Numbered from the stretch's first letter, positions 32,901 through 44,830 are shown. The stretch is 64,000 nucleotides of DNA from Euglena gracilis (GCA_039621445.1 CP154954.1:74660265-74724264); one strand, 5' to 3'. The notes: generated from the letters alone by a model not told the origin. A program made the numbers and translations.

Positions 32901-33934
32901 GTTATTTTGATTTCGATACATATTCCACAACCAGCTGTAACAAAAGACACCGAAAGTAATTACCCGAATGGCGTCAAAATTTGTCCCATTTTAGGCCATT
33001 TTAGGCCACTTTACGCAATTTTAGGCCATTTTAGGCCAATTAACTACAGGTGCCCATAGCACCCCCCCCCGGGGCATGTTCAAGAGGTCTCGAAAACGCA
33101 CCCACCGCCCCGGGGGGGTCATCCAGACGTTAGTGAATTGATGGTCAGGACCCCCCTACTCACCCCCCTCCTGCAGAAAACACCGCTCACTTGACCCCCT
33201 GGCCTCCAGGGAAGAGTAGCTGATGGTCCATGGGTTGGAGGGCAGGTCGCGGTTGGGGGGAGGGGGGCAGGGTTCAATGGAAGGGCAGAGGAAGGGGGTC
33301 GGATTCACCCCCTCCGGTCCAGGAGGGGTGAGGGGACCCCGCCTCCTCCTCCACCCCAGACAACCTCCTGGCACTGGGGGGGTTGCCGACCTAGGTCCAG
33401 GTGGGAGGGGGAGGGGGGGGGGCTTGAAACCACGGCACAAAAAAAACATTGAAAAATTGACTTAGCAACATTTGTCCCAAATGCAAACGTGGACGGGCAT
33501 CGCGGGGAAGTGCGTATTCCTTTTAGCCCCTCTTCTGTCCTGGCGCTGTTTTCCGCCTGGGGCCCTTGTATCTGTGTCTGTGTTTGCCCCCCACACAGAG
33601 GCAAACCCCTTTCCAAGTTCAAAAAATTCGTCGAAGTCGAGGGAATCTCTGCCGCTGCGAAAAAAACAACAGGGAAATGCCTGAAACGGATGATGCTTGA
33701 GCCATGCGTGCAAGCTCCCAGCCTACCCAATCTCCCTGCAGAGGTAATAAAAAAAGGTGCTCCAGTCGGCAGGGAAAGACATTGCTAGGGGACAGGTTGA
33801 CACCAAACCCCAGTCCCATTTAAGTGCGCGGTGCCCAAATGGCAGTGCCCAAATAAATGTCACACTCCGAGGGCCCAAAGTGAAATCCAATGAATGCGCA
33901 CCCCCCCCCAAAGTGCAATCCTACCTACCGCAAA

Positions 33935-34083
33935 AGTTACCTCCGAGGAGCCTCTGCGGAGGCCCCGAGGATGCTACGCGGAGCCTCCTCGGAGGCTCAA
34001 GGCAACCAGGCTCCGCGGAGGCTCAAGGTAACCAGGCTCCGAGGAGGCTCCGCGGAGCCTCCTCGGAGGCTAAGGTAACCAGT
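33935..34083. repeat. Palindromic GC array, CTCCGAGGAGGCTCCGCGG type, locus 1
   Basis: Units of about 26 bp built from AAGGTAACCAGGCTCC and self-complementary GAGGCTCCGCGGAGCCTC. The array contains long perfect palindromes around CCGCGG and short ones at GGTAACC. Confidence 0.85.
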
Positions 34084-34842
34084 TTTGCCAGGGCATGTTG
34101 TGAACATCGTAGTAACGGGAAATTGTTTTTTTGTGTTATAAAGAGAAACGTTATTCAATGTCAAACATGGCGACTGCACTCAATGGCAGATCATGCTGTT
34201 CCAAACCTGTCAGAACCTGTCCATTTTCTGCCCATTTGCATAGAGGATGCAAAAAAAATTCACGTTCTGACAGGTTCAGAAGCTGCCACTGGGAATTGAA
34301 GAAAGTTTCTCTTTATAACACAGAAAAAAAAATTCCCATTCAGGTGTATGTTCCCAGCGGGATGACAATTTTACGTATTTTACGCCTCTGGAAAATTTTG
34401 GTTTAATTCTTGCTGAATAAATAAATTTTCGGTTTCGTTTTAAACTGTATGTTATCACTCAAAATCCCTGTCCATTTGCTGCCCATTTGCACAGAGTGGA
34501 AAATAATTCACAGACTAACTCACGGACCAATTCACAGACTCACAGGTGTAACAAAAAAGTAACAGACTTCGGGAGGCAACTTAGAGCGTAAACGAAACGG
34601 AAAATGAATTTATTCAGCCAGGATTTTACCTGAATTATCCAGACGCCAGAATTGTGCTTGAGGTTGTGATCCCATTGGGAATTGCCGCAACTTTTAATCC
34701 TGAATTGGACTAAAGAATATTCAACCAGGTGAACGAACAGTCACGTGGGGGAGAGGTGGTAGACAATCTGCACGTCAGCATGGATGTGATGTTGCAAATA
34801 AAGGCTAGGTGAAATCCAAAGTGGTGTCCATTTGGCTGTGCC

Positions 34843-35006
34843 CGGGGGAGGGGAGGGGGGGGGGAGGGGGCCTGCGGCCCCCTCCCCCCCCCCCCCCCTC
34901 CCCCCCCCCCCCCCCGCCCCCCTCCCCCCCGCCCCCCTCCCCCCCCCCCCCCTCCCCCCTCCCCCCCCCCCCCCCCCCTACCCCCACCCCCCTCCCCCGC
35001 TCCCCA
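34843..35006. repeat. Poly-G / poly-C inverted tract
   Basis: A G-rich stretch (34850-34870) is followed through GCCTGCGGCC by more than 100 bases of C runs broken by single T or G. The strands can fold back on each other. Pro-rich and Gly-rich frames here are artefacts. Confidence 0.9.
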
Positions 35007-35027
35007 ATAACAACATCCCTTTGTGTG

Positions 35028-35330
35028 GACAAAGTTTGGCGGACATGGCGTAAATAGCAAACGGGTAAACGGTAAAAGCAAATAAGGCGGACATGGCGTT
35101 TTTGTTGCAAATGGATTTTGGGTTTCAACAAGTTTGGCGGACATGGCGAAAACAGCAAATGGGTAAACGGTAAAAGCAAAATCAGGTGGACATGGCGTTT
35201 TTGTGGCAAATGGATGAATGGTTTTCAACAAGATTGGCAGACATGGCGATATATAGCGAACGGATAAACGCTAAATGCAAAATAAGGCAAATGGATAAAT
35301 AGTTTTCAACAAGTTTGGCGCAGGGCGGTC
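35028..35330. repeat. Tandem repeat containing GGCGGACATGGCG
   Basis: Alternating units: AAGTTTGGCGGACATGGCG with AGCAAACGGGTAAACGGTAA, and AAGGCGGACATGGCGTTTTT with GCAAATGGAT. Together they give a repeat of about 110 bp, nearly three copies. A further diverged copy is at 35630-35790. Confidence 0.8.
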
Positions 35331-35629
35331 CTTAAGGAAAAAAAAACAAAATTCTGCCGTCCCACACTCAATAAAAAATACGGGAAAATGGGCAAAGAAA
35401 TTTGGCATTCTTCGGCGACAACAGGTCGATATCAGGGGGAAAAATTGATTATTTGCATCCTGTGACCATCGACCAATCCACCCAAATCATCCAAAAGTGT
35501 GTTTTTTTGGACTTTTTAATTTTGGACCCCATTCAAGTCCCAGTCCTGCCCTTGGTCGGCCCTTTGGCCAAAAGGGGGGCGGTGCTTAAGAAAATTAAAA
35601 AAAAACTTTCCTGTCCCTTAAAGACTGCC

Positions 35630-35790
35630 CTGGTTTGGCGGACATGGCGTAAATGGAATGGCGAACGGTTAAATGGAAAAAAATAAAAATTAGGAGTACA
35701 TGGTGTTTTTGTTCCTAATAGATTTTTGGTTTTCAACAAGTTTGACATGGCGTATACAGTAAACGGGTAAACGGTAAAGCGGTGCGATAC
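35630..35790. repeat. GGCGGACATGGCG repeat, detached copy
   Basis: Carries TTTGGCGGACATGGCGTAAA, CTAATAGATTTTTGGTTTTC and AAACGGGTAAACGGTAAAG in the same order as the array at 35028-35330, separated from it by about 300 bp of unrelated DNA. Confidence 0.75.
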
Positions 35791-35819
35791 CAGACATGGC
35801 CTGTGTACAACAGTGGTTA

Positions 35820-36054
35820 ACTCCGAGGAGCCTCCAAGGTAACCAGGCTCCGCAAAGGCTCCAAGGTAACCAGGCTCCGCGGAGCCTCCTCGGAGCCTAA
35901 GGTAACCAGGCTCCGCCGAGGCTCAAGGTAACCAGGCTCCGAGGAGGCTCCGCGGAGCCTCCTCGGAGGCTAAGGTAACCAGGCTCCGCGGAACCTCCTC
36001 GGAGGCTAAGGTAACCAGGCTCCGCGGAGGCTCCTCGGATGCTAGGTAACCAAA
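35820..36054. repeat. Palindromic GC array, CTCCGAGGAGGCTCCGCGG type, locus 2
   Basis: About nine units of the same family as 33935-34083, again with AAGGTAACCAGG spacers and CTCCGCGGAG centres. Both loci lie in the same presumed intron, 1.9 kb apart. Confidence 0.85.
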
Positions 36055-36685
36055 ACAAGATTCCACATTTGCTGGGACCCCACCCCGAGCACTTAAATGG
36101 GTAGTCCACCTCTGCATTTTAGGCCTTCAGCCCAGGACCCCCTTCTGTGGGTCCGGTCCAACCCACCCACCTCTACAGGGGGTGTTCCAATTAAAAAGAA
36201 GCTTGGACGGGGGGTTCTTTGAGGGGCGCATCAACAAGCCGGGGCCTGGGTCTGCAACACGTAGCTGTTCACAGCCTCCTGCCCCTCAAGCAAGACAACG
36301 TTCAGGATCACAGCAGAGCCAGAAAGAACGCACATGTGATTTTTTTTGGCAAATGGAAATGACCCTCACTTGGGGGAGACTTCCCACCATTTGTGGTGTC
36401 TATTTTTTTGAGCCAAATCCAACCGTACGATGTTTCCCTTCCACAGATTTCTGGCGGCCTCAGGCCAGGAGAGAGGAGGGGGTCCCCTGTGCATCCAAAT
36501 AAGTCTAAATCGAAATTGTTTTTAGAGCATCTTCTGAGTCATCTGAATAGGCCGAGGAATACCCATCATTCTTCCCATTTTTGCCCAGGGGACTTCCCCC
36601 ATCCTGGTCCAAGACACACCCGTGTTGTTGACACCCTGGCGTGGGGGGGTTGGACATACCTGGCAGGCTCTTTGCGCCTGCACCA

Positions 36686-36920
36686 TACATTCACTTAATG
36701 GACCCCTTAGTTTCACCAAGGCCTCTTGTCTGTTTATGGCCGGCGCTAAGTTCGCTTCTGGCACAGTTTGTTGTGTGCTGAGTGGCCAGGTGCACTTACC
36801 AATAACTACAGGTACACAGACACTTACCATAGGGGGGTCCACTTAGTGACTGTTCCCGGGGGCACTTTCCCGGGCCAAAACCCACCCACCGTTTCCGAAA
36901 TCCCACCCACACACGATCCC
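36686..36920. repeat. Dispersed repeat, CACTTAGTGA family, copy 3 (split)
   Basis: CCATACATTCACTTAATGGA with CTCTTGTCTGTTTATGG at 36686-36740; then CCACTTAGTGACTGTTCCCG, GGCACTTTCCCGGGCCAAA and CCACCCACC at 36836-36910. An insertion of unrelated DNA or an internal duplication separates the halves. In minus-strand sense it lies next to the tiny possible exon at 36660-36683. Confidence 0.6.
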
Positions 36921-37471
36921 CCCCCCCCTGCGGGGTCAAACCCCCCCCCCACCCACCAAAAAATGACACCCCAAAAATTGGCCAAAAAACCCTTGAAAAT
37001 ATTTTCCTGCCCGGACTGACCCCCAGCACACCCGCCCCCACTGGGGGAGTCCAGCGGCCCCAACACACCCACCCACTCTCGAAAACTCAACCCCCCCCCG
37101 GGGCGAGGGGGTCTTGCAGGTGTGAAATGAATCTGTGGTCTGTACCTCGGAACAACATCCGAATCAAAAGGTAGAAATGTGCTCCTGTCTGGATTTGAGA
37201 CTGCGGAATTACAGAACTTGAAAAGAGATTTAGCCACAATCGCTCAAAGTTGGCCAGATCGGGACGACTTGCTGGGGGACAAAAGCTAAACATGGACAGG
37301 CACTTGCAAACATCGATGCACATGCGCATGCACAACCACATCGCATCGCACATGGGCATCGTGCACACAGATAAACACACACATTCACACAAAACCACAA
37401 ATTACTCGACTTTGTTGGGAAACTGGGGTGGGGGTGGGGGTTCTACAGCCCCTGTAAGTGCTTCATTGCAC

Positions 37472-37599
37472 TGGGAATGCTGTGGGCAAATTTCCCCAGG
37501 AGGGTCGCGGACTGATCTCCACGAAACGAGCAAACGGGGAGTAGAACCCATTCAGTGCGGTTTTGAAAAGAAGCGTGACGTCGCTTGCATCCAGGCGAG
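37472..37599 (-). CDS. PstS-like gene, exon with Asp-x-Ser-x-x-Thr ligand loop and Phe helix
   Basis: Acceptor CTGCCACCAG (AG at 37600-37601). The peptide RLDASDVTLLFKTALNGF fits the PstS pattern Arg-x-Asp-x-Ser-Gly-Thr-x-x-x-Phe-Thr-x-x-Leu, the phosphate-contacting loop and following helix, but with Asp where the Gly is usual. After it come FARFVEISPRPSWGNLPTAFP, cut here by the GTGCAA donor at 37471. The Trp-x-x-x-Leu-Pro end also fits. The exon is 128 bases and ends in phase 0. Confidence 0.65.
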
Positions 37600-38162
37600 C
37601 TGGTGGCAGGGCAGAGACACTGGGCAAAAAATTCAAAAAAGACAAAAATTGTCGAAAATTTTGGTTTCAAATCCCAAATGTGAAGTTTGAGTGAAAAATC
37701 TGGACAGAAATCGAAAAATCAACGTGAAAAAAAACAACCAAAAAAACACATTTTTTTCCGAAATCAAACACACACAAAAACTATTGTGTTTTATCCCCCC
37801 TGCAAGAGGATGGAGCAGAGGTCTTTTAAAGACGAGGAGAGAGGGGTGACACCGCGGGGGATAGCTTGTGGGGATCATTTTATTTTGGCGGTCGATTTTA
37901 TTTCGAAGAAGGGGGGAATGGGGGTGGACAATCTCCAGAAACCCCCTGGCCACCCACCATTTTTTGGAAAAAAATTATCCCGATGCCGCAATATCCCGAT
38001 TCATAACCCAGCACCGCGTTCGTTCCCATGAAGGGTCGGTACCATCGATTTCTGAGTGACCGTTTTGTTGACAGTTGACGGAGTGGTCTCTCGTGAATTC
38101 CAAACAGAACGCTCCGCCCACCGTCAACACACCGGCCCCTCGGAAATTAGGTGGATCCCGGC

Positions 38163-38253
38163 CCTGGGCACGACCTGGATCTTCGTCCTCGGCGGAATGC
38201 TCCATTGGCGGAAGTTGGCGTTGGTAAATTTGATGCGGCTGTCGTCCCACGTA
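38163..38253 (-). CDS. PstS-like gene, exon after the long intron
   Basis: Acceptor CCCCTCTGCAG (AG at 38254-38255). Its first base completes the Thr codon left open at 58792, giving GVIT followed by TWDDSRIKFTNANF: exactly the Ile-Thr-x-Trp-Asn-Asp-Pro-x-Ile loop of PstS proteins. The rest (IPPRTKIQVVPR) fits the next strand, before the ligand loop of the following exon. The downstream donor is not GT; CCCAGG followed by GCCGGG suggests a GC donor, but the phase to the next exon is not settled. Confidence 0.75.
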
Positions 38254-38399
38254 CTGCAGAGGGGACAGGGCACAGAAATATGGCAGAGTTCGATCAGCTT
38301 CTCTGCCCCCCCCCCCATATGGAACTCCCAGATATGGACTTTGGGCAGGATTTCAAGCGGGGTATGACTGGTGTGACTGTATGACTGGTGGCCAACTGG

Positions 38400-38990
38400 T
38401 ACACACTTTCCAACACACTTCTGCTGTCCGGGGGGTTTCTTAAGGACCCCGGGGGGGGTCCAGCCACCAGTTGGGAAAAAGGCCGCTGGCTGGAAACAAG
38501 CTGCTGGCTGGACCCAGGGATGGATGGGAAGCCTTGAGGGGGGGGGGGGGGGGGGGGGCGTACCCCCCCCCCCCGGCGCGGAGGGGGGGGGGTGGGTCGG
38601 ACCCCCCGTCCTACCTCGAAACTGAGGGGGGGGGGCGAAGAATTTTCGATTTCATGGACGGGCAAAGGGCCGGAAATCGGGTCAAATCGGTCAAAAATCC
38701 CTGATTTTCTTTGAAAATTGATCAAAAAATGCTCATTTTTTGAAATTTTTTGAACAATTTTTTGGGGGAAAACACCAACACATCAAAAAAAGGCAATATG
38801 TCCAAAAGTCAGCAAAAAGGGGTGTTTTTGCTCATTTTCCGGCGCGCAGCGCCGGAAGAAAATTTTCTGCTATTTTTGGCACCTGTCAAGGAGGGGGGGG
38901 TGGGGGGGTCCGGACCCCCCCTCCTAACATCTAGGGGGGGGGGGGGGGTTCGGACCCCCCCCTACCACCTTACCCCCCTAGGGGATTTGG
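38400..38990. repeat. G/C-run repeat region with GGCTGGCTGGACCC motifs
   Basis: Long G runs and C runs (one G run of more than 20 near 38539-38559) alternate with CTGGCTGGACCCAGGGATGG and CGGACCCCCCC. A 20-base core, CCAGGGATGGATGGGAAGCC (38514-38533), recurs in inverted orientation at 57218-57237. CTACCACCTTACCCCCCTAG (38958-38977) has partial matches at 57151-57205. Confidence 0.7.
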
Positions 38991-41499
38991 ATTTGGATTT
39001 GGTATGCCTCGCACGCAACGCCCGCGGTCAGCAGCCAATGCCGAAGCCTTGACTGCCGCCGCGGGGCGGACCCGAGGCCCGGGAATGGAGCGTGGAGGGG
39101 AGCAGAGGGAACAGAGAGACTTAAGATGCATTGCTATTTAACTATCGTTAGTGATGGGCGGAGGGGTGGTATCTCTGAGGTAGTGCTCTAAAAAAAAATT
39201 TGTAGAAGAACTAGCAAAAGATGAACAGGTGGCCGGTGATGGGACGAAATTGAAAAGAAAAGAAAAGAAAATGCAGCGGTGGGGATGACGCTGCAGTGTC
39301 TGTGGTAACAATGATGCTGCAGATGTGTGTTGAGACTGCAGCATGGTATGGCCATCTATGGCTTATATAGCTCTGGTGTGGCGCGGGATCCCAGTACGAG
39401 ACAGCATATATAGTGCAGAAAGGTTGTGCATTTTTTGGGGGGGTAACTGCTAATGAGAGTGAGTATCATTATGGGATGATGACACGATAGAGTTATAAAC
39501 CTTGCTACCAATGTGAGATGGAGATGGGTGCTCTGCGAATCCTGACCTACTGTTGGAGGCCCTCCCCCTGAAGCCAACCTCAGGAGGGGGGAGGGGTTGA
39601 ATTCCAATAACAAGTAAGGGGTCGGGCTAAATTCCAATGGTTTTGGGAGTATTTAAAAGATTATTAGATCAATTTAGGAGCACTCTGGTGTGAAAGGCAT
39701 CAGCAGAAAAAGAGAAGTGCTATTGCTTTTTGTCCCCCAATATGTGGTTCCTGGCCTCAAGTTCCACCCTCATCCCAAAAGGTTGTCTTGTTCCACCAGG
39801 GGTCTGTTTTTTTTTGGTGGCGTCTGGATTGCCAACTATCCACACAGCACATCTGCCATCACACAGCCATCCTCACACCCATACTAGCCACCGCCCGAAA
39901 TCAAGACAGCCAGGTGCACAGTAACCACTCTCCGCTTCGTCATACACCACCACCTCACAGCAAATTGAACTTCCCCTTGTGAACACAACTACACAACCAC
40001 AGCTGCAGCCAACTCGTCTGCCAGTCTGCCCCATAATCAGATGGCTTCAAAGTGTGCCCAGGAGAGAAGAGGTGCGTCTCACGGATGATTCATACTTTCT
40101 AAATCTGGGCGGATGCTTATTCAAGTTGATCTTGCCAGTTCGTCCAAAATGGGGATGTCAGGTTGTTGATTCTCGTAGTCTACACTGTTGACGGGTTGAT
40201 TCCAGATCGCCAAAATGCACACAACACTACACCGCAGCATCATCTTGCAATGCAGCCATTGACTTGTCGCCTCAGCAACATTCCGCAGCTCAGTCCTGCC
40301 TGAAGCCAGGCCACACCAGCACCCAAAAACTGCCCCAAGGCAATCCTTCAGAAACAAATTCCCCCTTTTTCCTTCTCACTCCTGCATTTTACCCCTTGGC
40401 CTTGCCTTGGTTAAGATGGATTTCAGAATCATTGGTTCAAATTTGAAGTCTCTACAAACAGCTGGTGGAAAGAAAATATTCTAGGAAGCAAAAGAAATAA
40501 TTCCTCCGTTGTCAATGGTTGTTTCATCTTTGTATCACTAGAGGACTCATCGATGAACCCGGTGCGTCGATGAACCCGGTGGTGGGGACGGAGGCCTGCC
40601 CCTGCTGTGCGACAGAGTGGGAGGATGAGGAGCGTACCCCATTTGGTTTTTCAGCAATAAATGGTGTGGGCAAACCCCTTCTCTACTCTGCCAGTATCCA
40701 GAACCCACCCGTCAAGCAGCATCAGTCCACCTTCATGCTCCACAGGCATACCGGGTCCGAGAGGGGCCAGATGTAGCATTGCATCCAACGTTGCCCGCCA
40801 ATCTACAACCTCAAACTTCCCATCCCACACAACGCTCAGAGGCAAACTCCATTTGAAACTTGGTGGTTATAAATTATAAGTCAGTTATAATTTAATAAGT
40901 GTCAATCATGCTATGTCAGAGTGTTCTGTGCTTTCTTTTTCGGGCAGGTTGGCAAGGCCAAAAGTACACTACAGAAACAAGAGGGAAATAGGTGAATCTT
41001 CATACAAAAGGGGGCAGGGATAGAGCAGTTGCCCAAATCAAACCAGTCCACTCAGCCGTTTGTCAGTTCTTCCTTGGACAGATCTCTGCAAACAGAGCTT
41101 TTGGAGACAGCTCTCCCCCTGCAACTGCTGTGGAGGATGCCTCTGCACACCACTGCCACCTTCAATTGTGGGGACACATTTTCTTTTCTTTTCCTTTCTT
41201 TTCTTTTCCTTTTTTTTGGACCTTGTGTTCGTAGCAGCTCCGCTTGGTAGGCGAAAAAGGAAAAAAATATTTCCATCCTGCAACTGTCTCAAACCTCACT
41301 CCTCCATCCAGCCAGTCTTCCTGCCCCATAAGATGCGGGGAAATTTTTTTTTGATGCAGTTGATACCTACCACAGCCGTTTCTGATCGACCGACGTGCAG
41401 TGCAGGCATTGCGGTGGCTGTGTAGGTGGCGGGCAAAAGGGGGGGGGAGGTGGAGCGGTGAGGGGGCTCACCATGGAGGCGCTGTCTGTGCAGTGACGG
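38991..41499. other. Non-coding stretch within the long intron
   Basis: AT-rich to mixed DNA. AAAAG repeats occur at 39243-39275 and their complement at 41183-41215. A minus-strand frame at 40651-40845 (VWDGKFEVVDWRATLDAML) looks somewhat coding and may be a retrotransposon remnant, but I cannot place it. Confidence 0.45.
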
Positions 41500-42802
41500 A
41501 AACCATCAAGATGTCCAGCGCCCCACCCCTCCTCCGTTAGGTTGGTGGACTTCGGCCGCTCGACCGTGTCGTGGTGGTGGGGCCAGCAAAGGCTGTCGCC
41601 AAGAGGTCAGGATCATCTGCCGCTTTGGTCGGGGGACGTCTTCCTCGTCCGTCGCCGTCAGTGACTGGGGCCGGGGTCTCCACACGGGAGGCTGGTCCAC
41701 CACTGGTCGAGACCAAGGGGCTGCGCGCCTCTGTTTGGCAACCGATTGCAGGTCCTCCACGTCGCATGACCGCCGTTGCCCCAAGGGAACAGCAGCAGAG
41801 ACCCGCAAGGTCGACAATTAATCCTTCCACTGCTGGAAGAGCTCGAACCATGCTCGCGGTGCTGCCGGGTCGGAGGGGGGGTCCATTTGCACAGGCCATC
41901 GTAGATTGTGGTTGCCCCGGAGCCCCGCACCCAGGGGTCCCACGATGTCGCGCGGGATCGTGTGAGCTTGCAGCACGTCATCCCTCTCCACCAGGCGGCT
42001 AAGGTGGGAGGAGAAGCCAACCACGAGGGAGGACTCCGAGTCACCAGCCGTGGACGGGAACGGCATGCCCTTGTCCACCTCCCACAGGAAGGAGGGCCAT
42101 GCTGGGCAGCCCCTCCTCAACCGGCTCCGCCCGCAGGTGGGGGTAGTACCACAGCCAGGCAGCGAGTCCCTGTCGACATCCTCCATCGAGGGGGCAAGCC
42201 GCAGAACCGGGCAAGCAGCAGCCTCCTGCTCAGTGCGGCGGCACCAGCGCCCCTCATTCCGATACTGCTTGGGGGTCCGGTTGCACAGCCAGCGACCGCC
42301 GGCCACGGAGAGGCGCTGCAGAGCCGGGGTGAGGTCTGGGCAGCCCACCAGGTTGGCGAGTGCTTAGCTGAAGCCGGTGAGCCGATTCGAGGCGGACGAC
42401 CCCAGGGTCTTCATTTAGGGCTTGCCGGTGCACTCCTCGAAGGGGTCGCAGAGGGCCTGGGGTCTGCAGCCCGAGCAGCTCCACCAGGTGGGAGGAGAGC
42501 CATCGCCGCTGGGGGGCTCCCGCAGGGCGGGGCGTGCGCTGTTGCCATGGCAGGTGGGGTAGCCATTGAGCGCTGCTGCTCCTCCAGGCGTTGCAGATCG
42601 GTAATGGAGAGCTGATGTAGATGATGAGGCAGCTGCTGGCGTGGGGACCGTGGCACTGGGGGCCACTGGGCAGGTGGCCATGATTACGCCCCACCGCCTC
42701 AGCACCTCAACTGTACGCTCGGCCAGCAGCAGGTGGGTGAAGCGCGCCTTGTCATTGTCCGGCACTGGTGTTGCCACAAGGGTGGTGGCCGGATCAGGTG
42801 GT

Positions 42803-43036
42803 TCAGTGGCGGCCGACAGCGAGTTCCCCGCAGCACAAGCATGCCGGATAGGTGACGCCGCCGATGCCGTGCTGCGCAAGGCGCTCCCGAGTGGCCAGGC
42901 AGCCACACTGCACATGGGCCACCCATTTGATCACCCGAGGCGCAACCCGATGGACGAAGTCGCCCAGCTGGGCCACCAGACGCCTGATGATGCCGGTGGA
43001 GGCGGACGAGTGGAAGTTGATCTCAGGCTGAGGCAC
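42803..43036 (-). pseudogene. Retrotransposon post-RNase H region
   Basis: Codes FVHRVAPRVIKWVAHVQCG, LATRERLAQHGIGG, then YPACLCCGE. The Leu-Ala-x-Arg-Leu helix followed by Cys-x-x-Cys is typical of the zinc-binding segment downstream of RNase H in LINE-type elements. The His/Cys half continues in another frame (FTHLLLAERTVEVLRRWG near 42750-42700). Confidence 0.6.
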
Positions 43037-43249
43037 AGGCGCGGGCCCTTAGAGGACCAGAGTCGCTGGCAGCGCAGCCACCAGGCAGAGGCGAGGGACT
43101 TCGACACGGACACGACAGTCTTGCCCTGAGCATCCAGCAGGATCACCGGATCGCCTGTAAGGCTCAGCTAGGGGAGGTCCTCCAGTGGCAGCAGGCACAA
43201 TGAAGAGGGCCCCACTGCGGCCCGCTTGGCCAGTGTGTCGCCGTTGCCG

Positions 43250-43600
43250 AGCGCCTTGGGCAGGGCTTGCTGCGGTCCGCGGTCGACATGTGCCCGCACC
43301 ATCTCGAAAGTGGGGCGGAAGACGCAAGACTGCGATGCCAGGAGGACCCAACGTACCTCTACACGATCAGGGCAGTTGAGACGGCGAGCTTTCGACATGG
43401 AATGCCAGCCTGCAGCAGTTGGAGGGCGGACAGTGAGTCGGTGAGGATGTGCGCCAGCTGCAGCCCCAGTGCCTGCTCCAGGGCGACGAGCTCACACTGC
43501 GTACTGCTGTGGGGGTCCAAGACACGCATCAGGAGGGTCTCCTCATCATGGGGGCGCCACACAGCAGCGCCACCACCGTAGGTCATCACTGAGCCGTCGG
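43250..43600 (-). pseudogene. Retrotransposon RNase H domain, frameshifted
   Basis: The frame at 43589-43359 has YGGGAAVWR (strand), CELVALEQALGLQ (with the catalytic Glu in the usual place), and ILTDSLSALQLLQ (catalytic Asp). The last part, VRAHVDRG...ALGNGDTLAKRAA, is in another frame at about 43340-43250 and gives the His and the Asn-x-x-Asp region. The first catalytic Asp (Thr-Asp-Gly) falls in the stop-interrupted stretch upstream. Confidence 0.7.
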
Positions 43601-44184
43601 TGTAGAGGACCTCTGGATGTTAGTCTGCCAGGTCGTCAGGCCGCAAGAGGATGTCAGCTGCCAGCTGTGGTTCCGGTGTCAAGCTGGGCCGAATGGAAGA
43701 TCATGTGCACAGTGGGTTGCGTTGCCACAGAAGGATTGCAGGGCAGGCCACAGCTCGGTGGATGACACCCGCGATGCCGGGGCTGTTAGCCAGGAGGTGG
43801 AGCCAGCGGAGTTGTTGGGAGCGGGTGTAGGCCCATCGGGTGTGGTGGCGACGTGTCGTCCAGTGGCCAGCCGAAAGCCACCTCTGGTTTGATCCACGCG
43901 TTCAGCTCCTATGGCGCTTTGGTGGTGATGGTGGACTTGGCGGCAGACCTGCGGGGCCAGCGTGGAGCTCGCGGTAGAGGGCTTTCGGCAAGACTATAGT
44001 CCTCCACAGCGCAGTATGCCGTTGCAGAGGCCGGAGGCGTTGCGCCGTGCAGAGGGCCTACTCCAGCCAGGGCTGCCTATGCGCTGTGTCGCCGCTGCTG
44101 CCCACCAGCCCAAGCTCGATGCCCGCGAGGCGGAAGCCGGAAGCCGTGGAGACCGTGGAGTTCCCCACTACGAGAGGGAGATCT

Positions 44185-44830
44185 GACCCAGCGAGGACCA
44201 AGCCTGCACCTTGGTCACCTGGACGCCCAGCAGGGCGCACCACTGCAGGTAGCCGTCGATGAGCTTCTCCATGGCGGGCCGTGATAGGGCAAGGAGCATG
44301 AGGTCTTCGGCAAAGCTCACCGAGCTCACTAGTAGACCTGCCACCTCCAGCCCCTGGCATTGCACGGCAGCCCACCGACGGAACACCTTGCAGAGCATGT
44401 CCAGAAGGTCTGGACTCGCAGGGCAGCCTTGTGCCAGCCCGTTGCAGGCCAGCCACAGCTCGCCCAGCACAGCTCCGTAGCGGAAGCGACGTCGCACATC
44501 GCCATAGGAGGCGAACGTGTCGACGATGTGCTCCGCAACACCAGCCTCCCGCAGCACCCTGAACACCGCCCACCATGGCAGGGAGTCGAAGCACTTGGTG
44601 AGGTCGAAAGACGCCAGCCAGAGATCCCGCCGCGCTCGCCACTGATGCTGCAGTATGTCGGCGACCACCTGAGTGGCATGGAGAGTGCTACGGCCCGAGC
44701 GGAACCCAAACGACGTGTCGGAGAGGAGGGCATGCTGCAGCGGGGCAGCCCACTCTTGCACAATGCCCTTTGCCCACAGCCAGTGGAGGTGGCGGGAAAG
44801 GCAACAATGGTTGGCGGTGCAGTGGCAATG
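44185..44830 (-). pseudogene. Retrotransposon reverse transcriptase domain
   Basis: Motifs in order: FGFRSGRSTLHA, LASFDLTKCFDSLPW (first catalytic Asp), GLAQGCPASP, then SFAEDLMLLA at the active site, where the usual Phe/Tyr-Ala-Asp-Asp has become Ala-Glu-Asp. A TKVQAW-like end follows. Upstream, LHWLWAKGIVQEW is in frame to about 44830. Downstream, FRLAGIELGLVG continues in a shifted frame. The Glu for Asp change probably inactivates the enzyme. Confidence 0.85.

Larger units (their letters stand above)
32901..37471. other. Intron-like stretch rich in simple repeats
   Basis: No exon supported except a possible 24-base one at 36660-36683 (minus; before a GTATGT donor). Contents: C/G runs at 33060-33110 and 33240-33420, palindromic arrays at 33935-34083 and 35820-36054, poly-G/poly-C at 34843-35006, GGCGGACATGGCG repeats at 35028-35330 and 35630-35790, and the dispersed repeat at 36686-36920. 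Confidence 0.5.

Noticed and set aside
34809-35209. Pro-rich and Gly-rich open frames
   Set aside because: Translations of the poly-C/poly-G tract.
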